This document shows positions 41,543-52,784 of a DNA stretch of 64,000 bases, in pieces. The stretch is taken from assembly GCF_037126465.1 (NCBI RefSeq), contig NW_026999318.1, positions 3,506,447-3,570,446 on the forward strand, written 5' to 3'. The translations under genes were made by a program, and so were the position numbers. The notes below the pieces were generated by a model. That model was given only the letters and a program-made list of their open reading frames with translations. It searched no databases and was not told the origin of the DNA. The DNA comes from Ornithodoros turicata. Taxonomy: Eukaryota > Arthropoda > Arachnida > Ixodida > Argasidae. Within the stretch, counting starts at the first letter, position 1, and each line of letters opens with the position of its first letter.

Positions 41543-42535
41543 TTTGTGGAAGGAACGAGGCCAACACCAGTAAATAATGGGCACACAATTTAATCTAACA
41601 CAAGAGATCTGTGCACAGGCTGCCGGCTCACCACAATTGGACGTTGTCCTTGGGGCACAATCTGTGACGGCACAGTGTTGATGGGCGCTGTCGAGCTGCT
41701 TGTTGAGAGGTTGCACAGTCTGAAGTCCGTGTCGGGCCGTGCGACACCAGTTGTTCCGGGTTCCCCGTCCGAGCGATGACTTGTTGCTCCCGGCGGTTCT
41801 GTGATGAGTCGTGGTCGTCCGCCCTCACTTCTCTTTCTCCCTGGTTATGGAGCTGCTCCCCTTTTATGGACTCTCCAGTCGCCATTCCCACTCACATCCC
41901 TTGCTTAGGGAAAAGCCGGCAAAGTAATGAAACGGCTTCCTGGTATCGGCGGTTTCGTGTGAAGTCGTGATCGCCTTCCCTCTTCCCATCTGTCGCTTCA
42001 GTTTACGTGCCCTGCTAGCCTCCACATGCTTTTCCGCTATTCCCTGCTTTGGGAAGAGTCGGGAAAACAGGGGAATTGCTAAAAAGAGAGCTTTCTCCGC
42101 ACTATATCTTCGTGCTAGACGTTGATTCGTCAACAGTTGACTTAGCTCTGGGTGGGGGCGTTCAAACAATGTCGTGCTGTCCATTCTTTCAAACGGCCGC
42201 TGTCACTCAGGGGTGCTCATACACACACAAAGAAGATGCTCGTAGAAGTATACGACTGGCCTGCTCGATGGGCACATCTGGAGAGCCCATTTAGTGATTC
42301 TAGGAAGCTCGCTTCCTAAGAACATCAACGTTCGCCCCTTCTTTTTTTTTAAGACAAACGATACAGCCTGTTTGTCTTTACATCACACTTGGCGTCTTGT
42401 AATTTGAAAGTCTGTCTTTCACAAGAGTGCCGGACAGCTGTACACAGATGTCCGCAACTACATGCCCCTTTCTGATACCTGGCATGGTCAGCACAGTCTT
42501 AGATACTAGGGAAACTATGTACATTTTTCCAACTA
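41543..42535. other. No gene recognised
   Basis: Two loosely similar segments (CCCTTGCTTAGGGAAAAG near 41900 and CCCTGCTTTGGGAAGAG near 42042) suggest an old duplication. A T-run lies at about 42343-42351. It may include LTR material of the pol remnant to its right. Confidence 0.4.
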
Positions 42536-43050
42536 TTTTGGATTCGTTAAATATTTACAACTTGTATACTCCGACTTCGGAGGGGATATCTACATTCTGC
42601 GATTGTGGGCGTCGGGAGCGGCATATCTACATCTGTTGTCACTTGCTCGGTTAGAGAGATACGCTCACACAATTCGAGCGCCGCAAAGTGATCCGGCCAT
42701 GCCACACCTGACGGGAGTATGTCACACGTTTCTGACATGTCAGCATTTTGGAGTTTACACGCCTCTGTAGAATCCGCCGCTTTATCACACTGCTCGGAAT
42801 TGGCGACCGTATTGGATATCATTTGCAGTTCGTCATCGGGATAGGGACCATCTCCGTGAGCTCTCTTTAGCCGATTTGCATGCACCGTAAATGATGATTG
42901 TCTCCTTCCCGCCCTTTGCAGCCGACAGACGACGGGTGTTACGACCTCCATGACCCGGTAGGGGCCCTACCACTTAAAGGTCAGATATGCCGATTTTGAA
43001 GTGCCGCAGAACTGAGCGATACTCGCGCTGTGTGTTCATTACCGAACACT
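42536..43050 (-). pseudogene. Gypsy pol C-terminal tail, unassigned element
   Basis: Minus-strand frame with TSKSAYLTFKW, an in-frame TAG, GPYRVMEVVTPVVCRLQ and SFTVHANRLKRAHGDG. This is the usual end of gypsy integrase, where a GPY/F-like module precedes VHxxRLK. After that comes an acidic/Ser-rich tail ending ECRYPLRSRS. The rest of integrase is not seen upstream. It is not the lost end of element C, which is in the opposite orientation. Confidence 0.7.
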
Positions 43051-43479
43051 GAATATGTGCGCGAAATATCTTGCTCCAACTGTTCGTAGTTTTTTAGAAA
43101 ACAGTTTTTTTAGTTCCCACGCCCTGCCGTCTGGCCGTCGGCAAACCCTGCGCACGGGCGCACCGATGTCACTGCTCTCGGTTTATCTGTCTTTGGCTTG
43201 GCATGGACTCTTGGCTTGGCCGCTTGGCTTCTTTCGTTTCCTCCTCTGTGCATCGTACATAAGCGAACAGCTGTTATGTCGATGCTAAGCCGGAGCTTTT
43301 TTTTTTTTTTTGGCACAGCGTCGTTTGGAAAGTGCACTTCCTTGTTTAGACCTTGCCTTTTATGGGCTGAAGCCATATGATACGTGATATGCCACGGCGA
43401 CGTTGTCGAAGATGCGACCGTGCTACGCTGTTAGAACAGTTCATCGGAGCATTCAAGTGTTACCTATTATAAGCTGCCA

Positions 43480-43693
43480 AAAGACCAAGCAGTGCGAAGC
43501 TCTTGGCTGACAGTGGTGCCTGCTAATTTTCACTGCAAGGATTTCGTCCACGAATGTTATCATAGGTTACGCGCGAGTCCAGAGGCAATTTGGAATCCCG
43601 GCACGAAATCGTCTCATGAAAATCTGAGGTGTCCGACGCATAACATTTTGAACGTGCCACGGAGGATCAAGGCAAAAAAGCGAGAACAAAAAA
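43480..43693 (+). pseudogene. THAP-like exon fragment
   Basis: A frame reading SVTYYKLPKDQAVRSSWLTVV resembles the middle of a THAP domain (YKLPKD then RxxWL). It continues with a basic tail (RRIKAKKREQKK) and a strong GTAAGT donor at 43696. The N-terminal Cys pair would require a different frame with a stop, and the usual closing CxxH-F and AVP elements are not clear. It may be another P-like element or a decayed host THAP gene. Confidence 0.4.
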
Positions 43694-43699
43694 AGGTAA

Positions 43700-45240
43700 G
43701 TCGAGGTTCAGATATAAAAAACAGTAAGCTTAATGAATCGATTGTGCAGCTGTCCTACTGCGCTTACTCTGATATAACCACGATTAACAACACAATAGTA
43801 TTGATAATCTAACTTCTGAATTATCACAGGTGCACGCTGAAGGCGGAAATGAAGCATGATCTGGCTTGCATCTGGTGCATGAAGAAATTGCTGACACGTT
43901 AGTTGCAGTCTACCTCCACCAACAGGTATGACAATGTGATGTTATAATTTGAGTATTCATCTATGTTCAACTTTTCATGTGCACTCGCATGCAGACATCT
44001 TGACACCACTTTTAAATCTGCCCTCAAAGTTACAACCTGTGCTTTCAGGGTGGAAAACAAAGGTCGCCATTCTCCCAGTTCAAGCACTTTTGTGTCTGGA
44101 CACCAGTTCCTGTGGATGGGGTGTTACAAGCTTCACTGTCTGATATAGAAGGTACGTTACATTAGTTCAGTTAATTTGTCTTTTGCAAATTTTTGTTACT
44201 GTTAGCTGGATTACTGTTGGACATACAATACTTTGACACACCGAAGGTGATGTCGCCTCTGATCACGTTTTAGAATTTTCAGTGTCATCAACGTCGATTG
44301 AGGAAGGTGCCTTTACTATCTGTGAATCTTTAATTGAAGAATAGCCCAGAATTCATGTTAACGTTGTCTACTCTTATTAATTCACTGTCTGTTTTCTGAG
44401 AGCTAAGAAAAATGGAAACTATTTATTTGTCACAACTTCACACTGGATGTGGTACTGGTTTGACATGTAAGCTAAAATACCTGGATTCTACAATAATTGT
44501 GTTCAACTTGGTGCATTACCGTGGGCAATGCCACATTCACTACATTTTTAGTGGGTCCGGTGCACAAATGCTGTGTGCATACTGCATACATACATTCTGT
44601 TCGATAGGCAAAAATACCTGACCAGTGCTGTGTAGTCTTTTTACCCAAAGTCCATACTCTTACTGCAAAGTCAGAGTACGTAGAACAGAAATGTGCAGGT
44701 ATGCTGCGATAGAGATTCACAACAGAAAGAAGACTGTTGAGAGCATCTAAATTTTAATGAGACGAGACTTTCGTGCACAAGGCTGCTCTTGTTAATGTCT
44801 AACACGAAGTTACAAAATCCCAGAATATATAAAACATGTTGTAATGTAGAGAGCGAGGGTTGGCACAGACATAAAGATAATTATATAATCATATATAATA
44901 AAATAAAAAGTGGGTACAACTCCCCCCTCAGCTCAACTCGACAACTCAATAACTCTACTTATTCTCTACCTTACAACATGTCATATATTCTGGAATTTTG
45001 TAACTTGATGTTAGACCTCGAGAAGTACAGCCTTCTGTGCGAAAGTCTTCATTCTGTTGTGCACAATCATTATACAGTAAATACGACTATCCATTTCTTG
45101 TCATTAAATGCTTTTCCTTTTTTTTTCTGCAGTGATAAGCATCCATAAGGACACATGCCAAAAAGGGAGTCTCTTTGGGATGACAAACCCTCATCACCTC
45201 ATGAGGATAGAATGGTTGACGAATGGTTCTCAAGCACATC
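43700..45240. other. No gene recognised
   Basis: AT-rich, with only short frames. Possible small exons around 43835-43925 and 43990-44150 (flanked by AG/GT) cannot be supported by any motif. Confidence 0.45.
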
Positions 45241-45244
45241 GAAA

Positions 45245-45345
45245 CTTCCAACAAATAATTCATGAAAAAGCCAGTCAGTGCTAGCACCGGGAATTGAACG
45301 TGGACTGTCCTGCTACCAGTCAGAGATGTTACATTTCAGGCGCTC
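45245..45345 (-). repeat. Possible tRNA-derived SINE head
   Basis: On the minus strand CTGACTGGTAGCAGGACAG is followed about 15 bases later by GTTCAATTCCCGGTGCTAGC, a good RNA polymerase III B-box (GTTCAATTCC). The A-box is poor and no cloverleaf closes. It differs from the SINEs at 49.6 and 55.5-57 kb. Confidence 0.35.
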
Positions 45346-45605
45346 ATTGACTTTTGGTGAATTACTTGTTGACTTTGTCCCAAGGTGGAGCTCGCCACAG
45401 CTCATTTGCCTATCTGTTAATGTTGTGGCGTGTGTCGCGTTTTTCTCATTGTGTGTTCCAGACTCAGAACGGTTAACTTGGATCAGGTCAGGTACGTTTC
45501 ATTTAGACATGGCAAACATAAAGTAGAGTTTCTCAACACAACTTCGCAGTGGCCTTCATGCATTACTGCTACGGCCGTTAAGCGTAAATGGAAACCTGCA
45601 TATTA

Positions 45606-45694
45606 TGCATGATGTAAAACCCCGGGAACACGAAGGGACAGACACAAACACGTCCCTTTGTGTTCCCTAGTCTCGGGGGTTTTACATATGCATC
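45606..45694. repeat. Fold-back (MITE-like) repeat
   Basis: The left arm ATGTAAAACCCCGGGAACACG then AAGGGAC is mirrored by GTCCCTTTGTGTTCCC and GGGGGTTTTACAT around a 12-bp centre. The arms match except for a bulge in the right arm. Confidence 0.75.
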
Positions 45695-45699
45695 ATCTT

Positions 45700-47230
45700 C
45701 ACCAGCTCGCTTGCTTCCTAGCCATTTTTTCTGAACATTATGTTCACTCTAGTTTTATCGTGTGCTATATAATCTTGTTCAAGTTCTGTCAAACAACGTG
45801 TAATGCTATAAAAAAATTCAGTACACTGTTTATGTGGGTTGAATGGTAGCGCATGAATGCTGGAAGGAAACTGTCATGTTATGGCAAGTGTTTACGTATT
45901 GTACATTTGACTACTAATTTTATTGGTTAGCTTTCGTTGGCGTATCATGTCAAGCCATGTTATATTAATCTGGAACATGTTCTTCTTAGTAGCCAGAGCA
46001 GCTGATACACAGTGAGAACATAGCCCGTGTGTGTTTGTCTTTTCCACCGCAGCCCTTGGGTTTCCTCCCTTATTGCTACACATGTCAGGGATAGGTTTCA
46101 GAACCGGTAGTTCCCGCCAAGTGTGAATTGCTTTTCAGGGGATCATCACGCTGGCAGATGAAACATATAGTTTAAATTATTTGCAGTACAGGAATTGCAT
46201 AGTTTCACACAAATACTACTACTACGACGTAAGAGTGGTTTCAAATCTAGCTTTTTGTGTTCCTCACATTATCACACAAGGTGTAGTATCCACTATGATT
46301 CTTTATATGGGGGGTATGTACAGTGCAACCAACAGATGCTATTTACAAATCTGTGTTTTCTACTGTGTTGAAATGGGGTAGTTTGTATCTAAGAGCCATA
46401 GTGAACCACAGGCAGCCAAGGACAGACTTTTGATGCCCTCGAGAAACATGGCAACACATTGCAGGGACTCTGGATGCTGCCTAAATTTCCAGAACACGCA
46501 GCTCAAGGCAGCGGTTAAATAACAAGTGGTTAGAGAAATCCAAGATAGTTGCATGCGTCAGCAGTCCGCTGTTGGATTTGCTTCTGTGCGAGATACGTTA
46601 TCTCAAAGGGAACGCACGGGCACACTCAGAATGATACTAGGGCTGCCTGTGAAATAGAATGGGGAGGAGCGGGGAAGATATATAACCCCTTTTTCTTGTC
46701 TGTTATTCTATTGGTTAAATTGTCATTTTCTTAGCAGCATATCTGTGTATATTCCAGAGTCTGCTAATAAATATATCAGTTTAGAGCTAGCCGTCGCATT
46801 CTAGATGTCTCATCCTGTCCTTGGCTGCTTGTGTTTCACTATGGCCATCCTTGCTATTGCAAAAACAGAAAACAAAAAAAGACAATAGAAAAACACGAAA
46901 AGAGCGACCTAAAAAGCTGCCTGTTCTAGTGCTCACATGGAGGCAATGCAATGAGGTAACATTCTTCATTCATGAACTGTGCATAGTAGTACATATCACA
47001 ACGGCAACCGATTATTCAGATATTTCTTGAAGTACTTTGTTTGTTTTTTAGCTTTGTTTGCACAGTCTATTATTGGAGCTTTATGTGATTCCCCTCTTTG
47101 CTGATGCTGTGCAGTTTGTTAATTTTGAAACTGTACTGTGCTGAGGTACAAAAACAGAATTGTCATATCTGCATTTAAGCACATAGGAATAATTTGTAAG
47201 TACTTTACTTGTTGACATTAATATTTGCAC
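45700..47230. other. No gene recognised
   Basis: AT-rich non-coding sequence. A purine-rich A/G tract lies near 46868-46915. Confidence 0.5.
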
Positions 47231-47342
47231 TAGGTCACAACACTGTTGATTTATGGAAAAAGTAAATAAATATATTTGTTTGCTTGCCAAACAATGCACA
47301 AATGTCGTGGACGTAGAATGTGTAGACGTGGCATGTTTTACC

Positions 47343-47911
47343 TGCCAGTCCATCTAAAACCACATCTGCGGTGCGTTGCCACACGGCTGGACTGTTAACC
47401 AGGCCCATGGGCATAGGGTTCCACTGATAGTGTCCATTTGGCGTATTGAAAGATGTCTTTTCTTTATCATTGGGATCTATTTCAATTTGCCAGAATCCTG
47501 ATGCCATGTCAACAACTGAGAAGTACTTAGCCGAACCCAATTGGTCTAGTGTTTCTTGGATGTTTGGTAGTGGGTAGGGATCGACTTTAGTTACACTATT
47601 TAGCTTTCTATAGTCAACCACGAATCTAAACGTGCCATCTGACTTTTCAACCAGCAAGGCAGGAGGTCCCCAGGGAGACTTTGAATGTTCTATTATCTTC
47701 TTCTTCAACATCTCATTTACCTGTCGAGCCATCTCCTCCCTCTGAGAGTATAGGGAATTCGGTAAGCGCGTTGATAAACCGGTGACCCTTCTCCAGTGTT
47801 GATTCTATGCTTTATAACGCCACACTTTCCCAGGTCAAGATTATCTTGCGAAAATGCCTCCGCGTGGCGGCGTATGAAGTCTCTAAGAGTTGCGCGCTCG
47901 ACATCGGTCAC
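47343..47911 (-). pseudogene. Element D RT, N-terminal half
   Basis: GVIKHRINTGEGSPVYQRAY gives the pre-RT segment in one frame. After a frameshift near 47725 the second frame has MLKKKIIEHSKSPWGPPALL, FVVDYRKLNSVTK, YFSVVDMASGFWQIEI with the first palm Asp, and FNTPNGHYQWNPMPMGLVN. It ends at LAGKTCHVY, one residue before the expected YxDD box; the following sequence is unrelated. Confidence 0.9.
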
Positions 47912-47962
47912 GTGCGAGATCTCAAACTGCGAATCTATGACCTCGTCAGATAGTACCTCTCT

Positions 47963-48854
47963 CTATCCCTGCACAATGTTAATGTCGCTGTACTGTGTAT
48001 CTTCGGTAGCCCTATGAAACAACCCGACGGTTTTGTTTCTGGGCAGCGAGAGTTCGGCGAGGGTGAAATTAGTAAGGCACATTGGAACGCGGGAGTTTTT
48101 AGAAACCTGAACTAGAGCGTCAGTCCCCTGTACGCCGTGAGTGTACATGTTTGTCATCTCCAGAACGCCCAACTCTCCCTCTGGCACATTTTTTTTTTTT
48201 TGCAATTTTCGCCCAGCAGATGACTTTAGACATTGGCGGTATCTTGCTAATGCTACACAGTCGAACTGACAAGGGAGTATAATTCCCACTTGAGGCATAT
48301 GCTGGTGCAATTAGGTCACAGGGCTTCTGCCAGTTGATTATAGGGATCTCCGTGTCTGCAAGTCGGATAGCTTTTCTGGTGGTTAGCACATCGATATTCT
48401 GGGCGGCTACTACATCCTGTCCCAGTATTCCATCTACGGGTACCGCTGCGCTGTCTCCAATGACGTAACACGGATGGGAGAACGTAGACTTACCTAGAGT
48501 GAATTTTAGCGTGTAGCAACCCTTCACGTCCACTCTCCCTCCTGATATCCCCATAAATCTACTATGACCAAATTTGCTCGCCAGAATTGATTCGCTCCCG
48601 TTTTCTTCTTTCAGTTTTTCCAAGGTGCGTTCGCTAATCAGCGTTATTCGAGACCCTGTATCTACAACAAATCTGAGACGACTTCCGTGTACCGTGCATT
48701 CAACAATCGGGCTGGTCTCCTCTGAATATCTGATTACTGCGATTTGTTTGCGGCGTCTTTTGCGTTTTCGGTACCCGCTAGTTTTCCTTGCGTTACTCTT
48801 TCCACCGCATACAACTACGTCTTCTTCATTTCCCCCCTTGCAACAGTTCGCCAA
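47963..48854 (-). pseudogene. Element D protease and linker
   Basis: A 244-codon frame holds a basic N-terminal stretch (RKRKRRRKQIAVIRY), then LRFVVDTGSRITLISE with an intact DTG active site, and ILGQDVVAAQNIDVL, the ILG motif that completes a retroviral-type protease. Near 48195 a T-run (A-run on the coding strand) shifts the frame into a second one with VPMCLTNFTLAELSLP, a linker resembling the protease-RT spacer of gypsy elements. Confidence 0.85.
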
Positions 48855-48889
48855 GGGGGATTCTACTCGTTTTGTTTAACCGCGGGCAC

Positions 48890-49607
48890 ACTTCGCGAGT
48901 TATGCGGACAATTCCTCATCAGATGATCCGCCTCGCCAGAGTTGTAGCATCGCCCGGGATATGAACGCCAGAAGGGACGGGAGGACGTCTGGGAACTTTG
49001 TTGTTGGACGACTAACAGGTTCTCTAAAGTCGCTTGTCTTTCCTTCAGCTCTGTGATCTCCTTGTCCTTGTTGGTGCTCTCCTGTACTACCCGAATGCGA
49101 GCTACGCCACTACTCAGAACTTAGTTGGCCTCTTCTTGGGCCGCGACATCGACTGCCTCGTTGAGATCTTTTGGATTTCGAGAAAGGACGAATCGGCGCA
49201 CTGGTTCCCTCAGCCCGCTGACGAACTGTGTCCGCATCTGTTCCTTCAGCAATAGATTCGCGACGCTCACTGTGTCATTTGTGACACCACTTCCTTTACT
49301 AAGTGTTGCATAGCCTAAAACCGGAATGCGTGTAGCGAATGATCGAATGTCCTTCCAACCTGCTGTGCGGCACACATGAACTTTTGGAGGCGCACACTGT
49401 ACGGTTCCGTGTCAAACCGTTCAATCAAGACAGTTTTGAGCTCTTCGAACGTTTTGGCCGTTTTAGCTTTCTCATCATTCCATATGAATGCCCTAGCTGA
49501 TTCGGTCATCTTACACGGGCACATGTAAACAATTTGCTCATCGCTCCAGACTCCCATCTTTGCATCCCATCCTCGCAGGGTGAGGCTTTTTGCGGTGGGC
49601 TGGGAAC
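48890..49607 (-). pseudogene. Element D gag
   Basis: Frames 49635-49315 and 49375-49121 give the capsid-like region: MCPCKMTESARAFIWNDE, FEELKTVLIERFDTEPY, SVANLLLKEQMRTQFVSGL and DLNEAVDVAAQEEAN. A CCHC-like knuckle follows near 48930. The 5' part of gag is displaced by a SINE inserted at 49619-49730; sequence beyond 49741 may be the gag start or leader. Confidence 0.8.
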
Positions 49608-49618
49608 GAGAGTACCGA

Positions 49619-49730
49619 TGAAATATGAAAGTCACTGAAAAGGTTAGCCAGCTGTAGGGATCGAACCCACATCTTCTGGATTACAGGTCCAGGGCTCTAC
49701 CAATTGAGCTAAGCTAACACGCTCTTGTTT
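49619..49730 (-). mobile_element. tRNA-headed SINE, copy A, with 11-bp target duplication
   Basis: A 112-bp insertion in element D gag flanked by GAGAGTACCGA at 49608-49618 and 49731-49741. On the minus strand it folds as a tRNA: acceptor GTTAGCT against AGCTGGC, D-arm GCTC/GAGC, anticodon stem CTGGA/TCCAG with loop CCTGTAA, T-arm GTGGG/CCTAC with loop TTCGATC. The anticodon would be TGT, though position 33 is C instead of T. A short non-tRNA tail (TTTTCAGTGACTTTCAT) follows. The duplication and the shared tail show it is a SINE, not a working tRNA gene. Confidence 0.88.
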
Positions 49731-49741
49731 GAGAGTACCGA

Positions 49742-51700
49742 GCCTGGACGAATCGTTTACTGTATTCTCCGCTGGCTATCAAGATTCTGTTGACACTCCA
49801 GTTAATGATTTATTCTGCTGCGCGCCTGTCAAATTTGAGTATGTCGAACTCTGAATTCGTGTCGTGTCACCAAATGAGTTCCCGGTGTTGGTTCCAGCTA
49901 TGGTGGACACCTGCTATATTATGAGCATTGTCGCGAACGTCGCCATTCTCCTGCAGGGCTACCTTGGTTGTGAAATCGTAGAGTTGAAAAGTGACGATCG
50001 ACGAAAAAGCCTGATTCCGATACCGTGTGGATGTGTTGTGTCTGTCCGTCTGTATGTGTTTGTGTGTGTTCCAGCCTCAGAACCGTAGAATCGTGAAATC
50101 GGAACCTGCCTGTGGTTTTCCTTGTAAGCCTACGTTCTGATAAACGCAGGGAACAGGTACTGGACAGACTCTCGAAATGCATTTCTGTAAATAAGCTGCA
50201 TATGAATGTGAAGAAATTGTTTGTTTGTTTGCAAGAAAAAAAAACTATTTTCTCTCGGATGAATAACTTGAGTCAGCAGAGGTGCCCTAATTTTTTGTAA
50301 CCAGCATACGGTAATCTCAAAGTGTAACGAAATAAGATTCTAATTTCAGGAACATCCACATTGAATCGCGCACCTTCCTAGACAACGATTTGCCATGCAA
50401 AAGCTGCAAAAGATGTATCTAGACATACTACTTCAAGCACTTTGTTTTCACTGGTCTTTGAATACCCTGGAACCGAAGAATGCCATTTTCAAGGTCTTAA
50501 AAACCATAAAGTATTCTCACAGAAATTTTTGCATCTTTTTTATTCGCGTGGATATACAGTGCAAATTCTGGTTATTAAATGTCGGAACTGAAGAAAGCCT
50601 TGCGCAATAAGTAACTGAAATCAGAAGTGCGAGAAATGAATGGCACCGTCTGTTGTATTTGTTTGCCTATGATCTTCACATTCAGATATCCCGAAGTACG
50701 TTTATTAGCAGGCACACTTTATGCCAAGCACCCACGCCAAGAAGAGGTCTAAAATTTACGGTACCAGCTGCTTCATTGTGTGGTACCCTTGCACCTATTT
50801 TTACAGCTTGTAAATATTGTGCTGAAATATGAAATCGCTGTAAAACTTGCATCCTGCACGACATTACATTAAATGTGGTCCTTGCAGTTCTGCAGCGTTG
50901 TTTCTTCCTCACGTTCCAGTGAAAAGGCAAAAAGAACGCTCCGAGACTTACTCTCACACAACCAATATTTCGGGGCCATGTCCTCGCACTAAATTGTCAC
51001 GAGCATACTTTTGGAAACTATAGCGGCACATAGGGAAACCGACGTTGCATTTGCACCGACCTTCTATTTCCAATAATTAAACAAGACCTAATTAGTACAT
51101 CCACTTCGGATGTAGAACATGTTGTCATCCCTTATAACTGCAAAAATATGATTTCTCTCAGAATAAAAAAATCAGTCCATGGTCACACTATATGCACCGC
51201 ACCTACTACAAATTAACCAGTGCTTGCTGAAAATATACTGGTATTTGTGTTTTATGTGATGTATGGCCACATTTTCTTTTTGACCAGCTATGGCAGTGTG
51301 AGAGCTCCTACGCCGGACTAGCTAATTCCTCCTCTTTGTCCTCCATACGGTCACATATATGTTACACTACAAGGATGCTAGCTGGTACCACAGTACCCAA
51401 CAGGAGAATTAACATGAACACAATCACATAGCAGAGTGAATAACAACCACCATTATTGACTTAGTTTCCTTGGTTGATGGCAACTGAAGGTGGCATATTT
51501 CTTTCCTCTGATTTTTTTATTCGTTTGTTCCAGCTAACAACAGAAGCCCCTCCCCCCCCCCCCCATACACTGAGCAGCAGGGCATAATAAAACCCTCCAT
51601 AAGCATCACTTTGCCTCTTTGGCTTTGGCAAGCATGGCTTTGCCTCCACAAGCATGACTGACATAATTGCCTTGTGCCGTGATAAAGGGCACTATGACTG
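49742..51700. other. No gene recognised; poly-C tract at about 51552-51565
   Basis: The first 200 bases may be the leader or gag start of element D. The rest is AT-rich with short frames only. A poly-C run lies next to the MITE at 51.7 kb. Confidence 0.45.
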
Positions 51701-51727
51701 TGTTCGCAGTACCATTTAAAACGTTGG

Positions 51728-51828
51728 CACCTATAGGTGGCGTGCATATGACGTCACACCATAGCTTTACCCGTGCTTTTTCCCTCTTTCTGGTGAACCA
51801 ACGCACGTCAATGCACCCCACCTATAGG
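51728..51828. mobile_element. Short MITE-like fold-back with CCTATAGGTGG ends
   Basis: CCTATAGGTGGCGTGCAT at the left is mirrored by TGCACCCCACCTATAGG at the right, and the inverted similarity extends into TGACGTCA on the left versus GCACGTCA on the right. Length about 100 bp. No coding capacity and no certain target duplication. Confidence 0.6.
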
Positions 51829-52079
51829 GCTAGATTGCAGCCCCCTATTGCGTGCAGATATTCTGATGCCTGCAGAGCTGTAAGCTGTTCTTCCGAGTGA
51901 AAGAAAGTTCGAAGGCGACATACGTTGTGGCCCACTGCCAAAGAGCCACAGAGAGAGGTTGGAGAAGAAATTACTGCACATAAAGCACAGTGAGGCATGC
52001 TCCACCGAGGCCACGAGGAGGTACTATTACTTTGAGCCACCTTCTGGTTAATGCAGCAAAAACACCTATTTCCACTGAA

Positions 52080-52720
52080 AGAAAGACTGTGGGCTCTTTT
52101 TTCTGTTGTGGTTGAAGGGCACACGAGATCGAGTTTCAGTGTAGCACGGTCGGAGGAAAGATGGGAACTCCTGGAGAATACCGTCGTATCGGTTGGAAGC
52201 ACATTTGCAGAGAGAGACGCTGGTAGGCACAGCTTGATGGCACGGAAGTCCATTGACGCGGACCTTGGTCGCAGCGTGCCCACAACACACGCTTCTGCAT
52301 GTTTACTAGGAGACCAAAGTGGCTCAAGAACTCCGCTCCGAGTATGGGGTACTGGAGGTCGGCAACTATGAACACCCAAGCAAAAGTCCGTCGAAGCCCA
52401 AGGTTCAAGGTAAGGGAATGCTCGCCGAACGTCGCAATAGGCGTTGCATTCACGGCTTGTAGTGTGCGCGAAGTTCGTTGCCACGACGGTGCAAGAAAGA
52501 AGATGGAATGACACTCACCTCAGCACCGGTGTCCACTTAAAATTTTTAGCCCGGAGTTTTTGTCGGTGATAAAGAAGAGGCGTGTAGGCAATACGCCAGA
52601 GTCACCAGCCGCCATCTCTAGTGACTGGCGCGGCCGTTTTCCGAAAATGTGCAAGGTGGAATCAGCAATCAGAAATGTGGGTCAGCCCTTGCACGAAAAC
52701 GATAGTGGTACCAGCACATG
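52080..52720 (-). pseudogene. Gypsy gag end and protease remnant (element F)
   Basis: Minus-strand, in three frames: CWYHYRFRARADPHF, a nucleocapsid-like Cys/His start; MAAGDSGVLPTRLFFITDKN; VDTGAEVSVIPSSFLHRRGN, with an intact DTG protease site; then LQAVNATPIATFGEHSLTL and FIVADLQYPILGAEFLSHFG, the protease flap and ILG region. Decay follows and no RT is seen. By style it is the same family as the plus-strand gag at 8.3-9.2 kb, but no overlap allows direct comparison. Confidence 0.8.
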
Positions 52721-52784
52721 CCAGCCGGAGACGGGGAACGACGGCGATGCGAGGACGGCGAACCGCTGCGGTGAGCGGGAACAA

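Larger units (their letters stand above)
47343..49607 (-). mobile_element. Ty3/gypsy element D, gag-protease-RT remnant
   Basis: A minus-strand gypsy element, 3' truncated inside RT. Order from the right: gag (about 49607-49121), a damaged CCHC knuckle (CYNSGEADHLMRNC near 48930; second Cys now Ser), aspartic protease (48854-48120), linker, then RT to 47343, where sequence changes abruptly just before the YxDD motif. Neither LTR was identified. It differs from B, C and E in its protease and RT. Confidence 0.88.

Noticed and set aside
49640..49715. tRNA-Thr gene on the minus strand
   Set aside because: It folds well, but C33 replaces the universal U33, it sits inside an 11-bp target duplication, and its non-tRNA tail is shared with two other copies. 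A SINE explains it better.
51822..52514. Minus-strand 230-codon frame
   Set aside because: It is out of frame with the protease motifs of the gypsy remnant, which lie in the overlapping frames. It contains no domain of its own.
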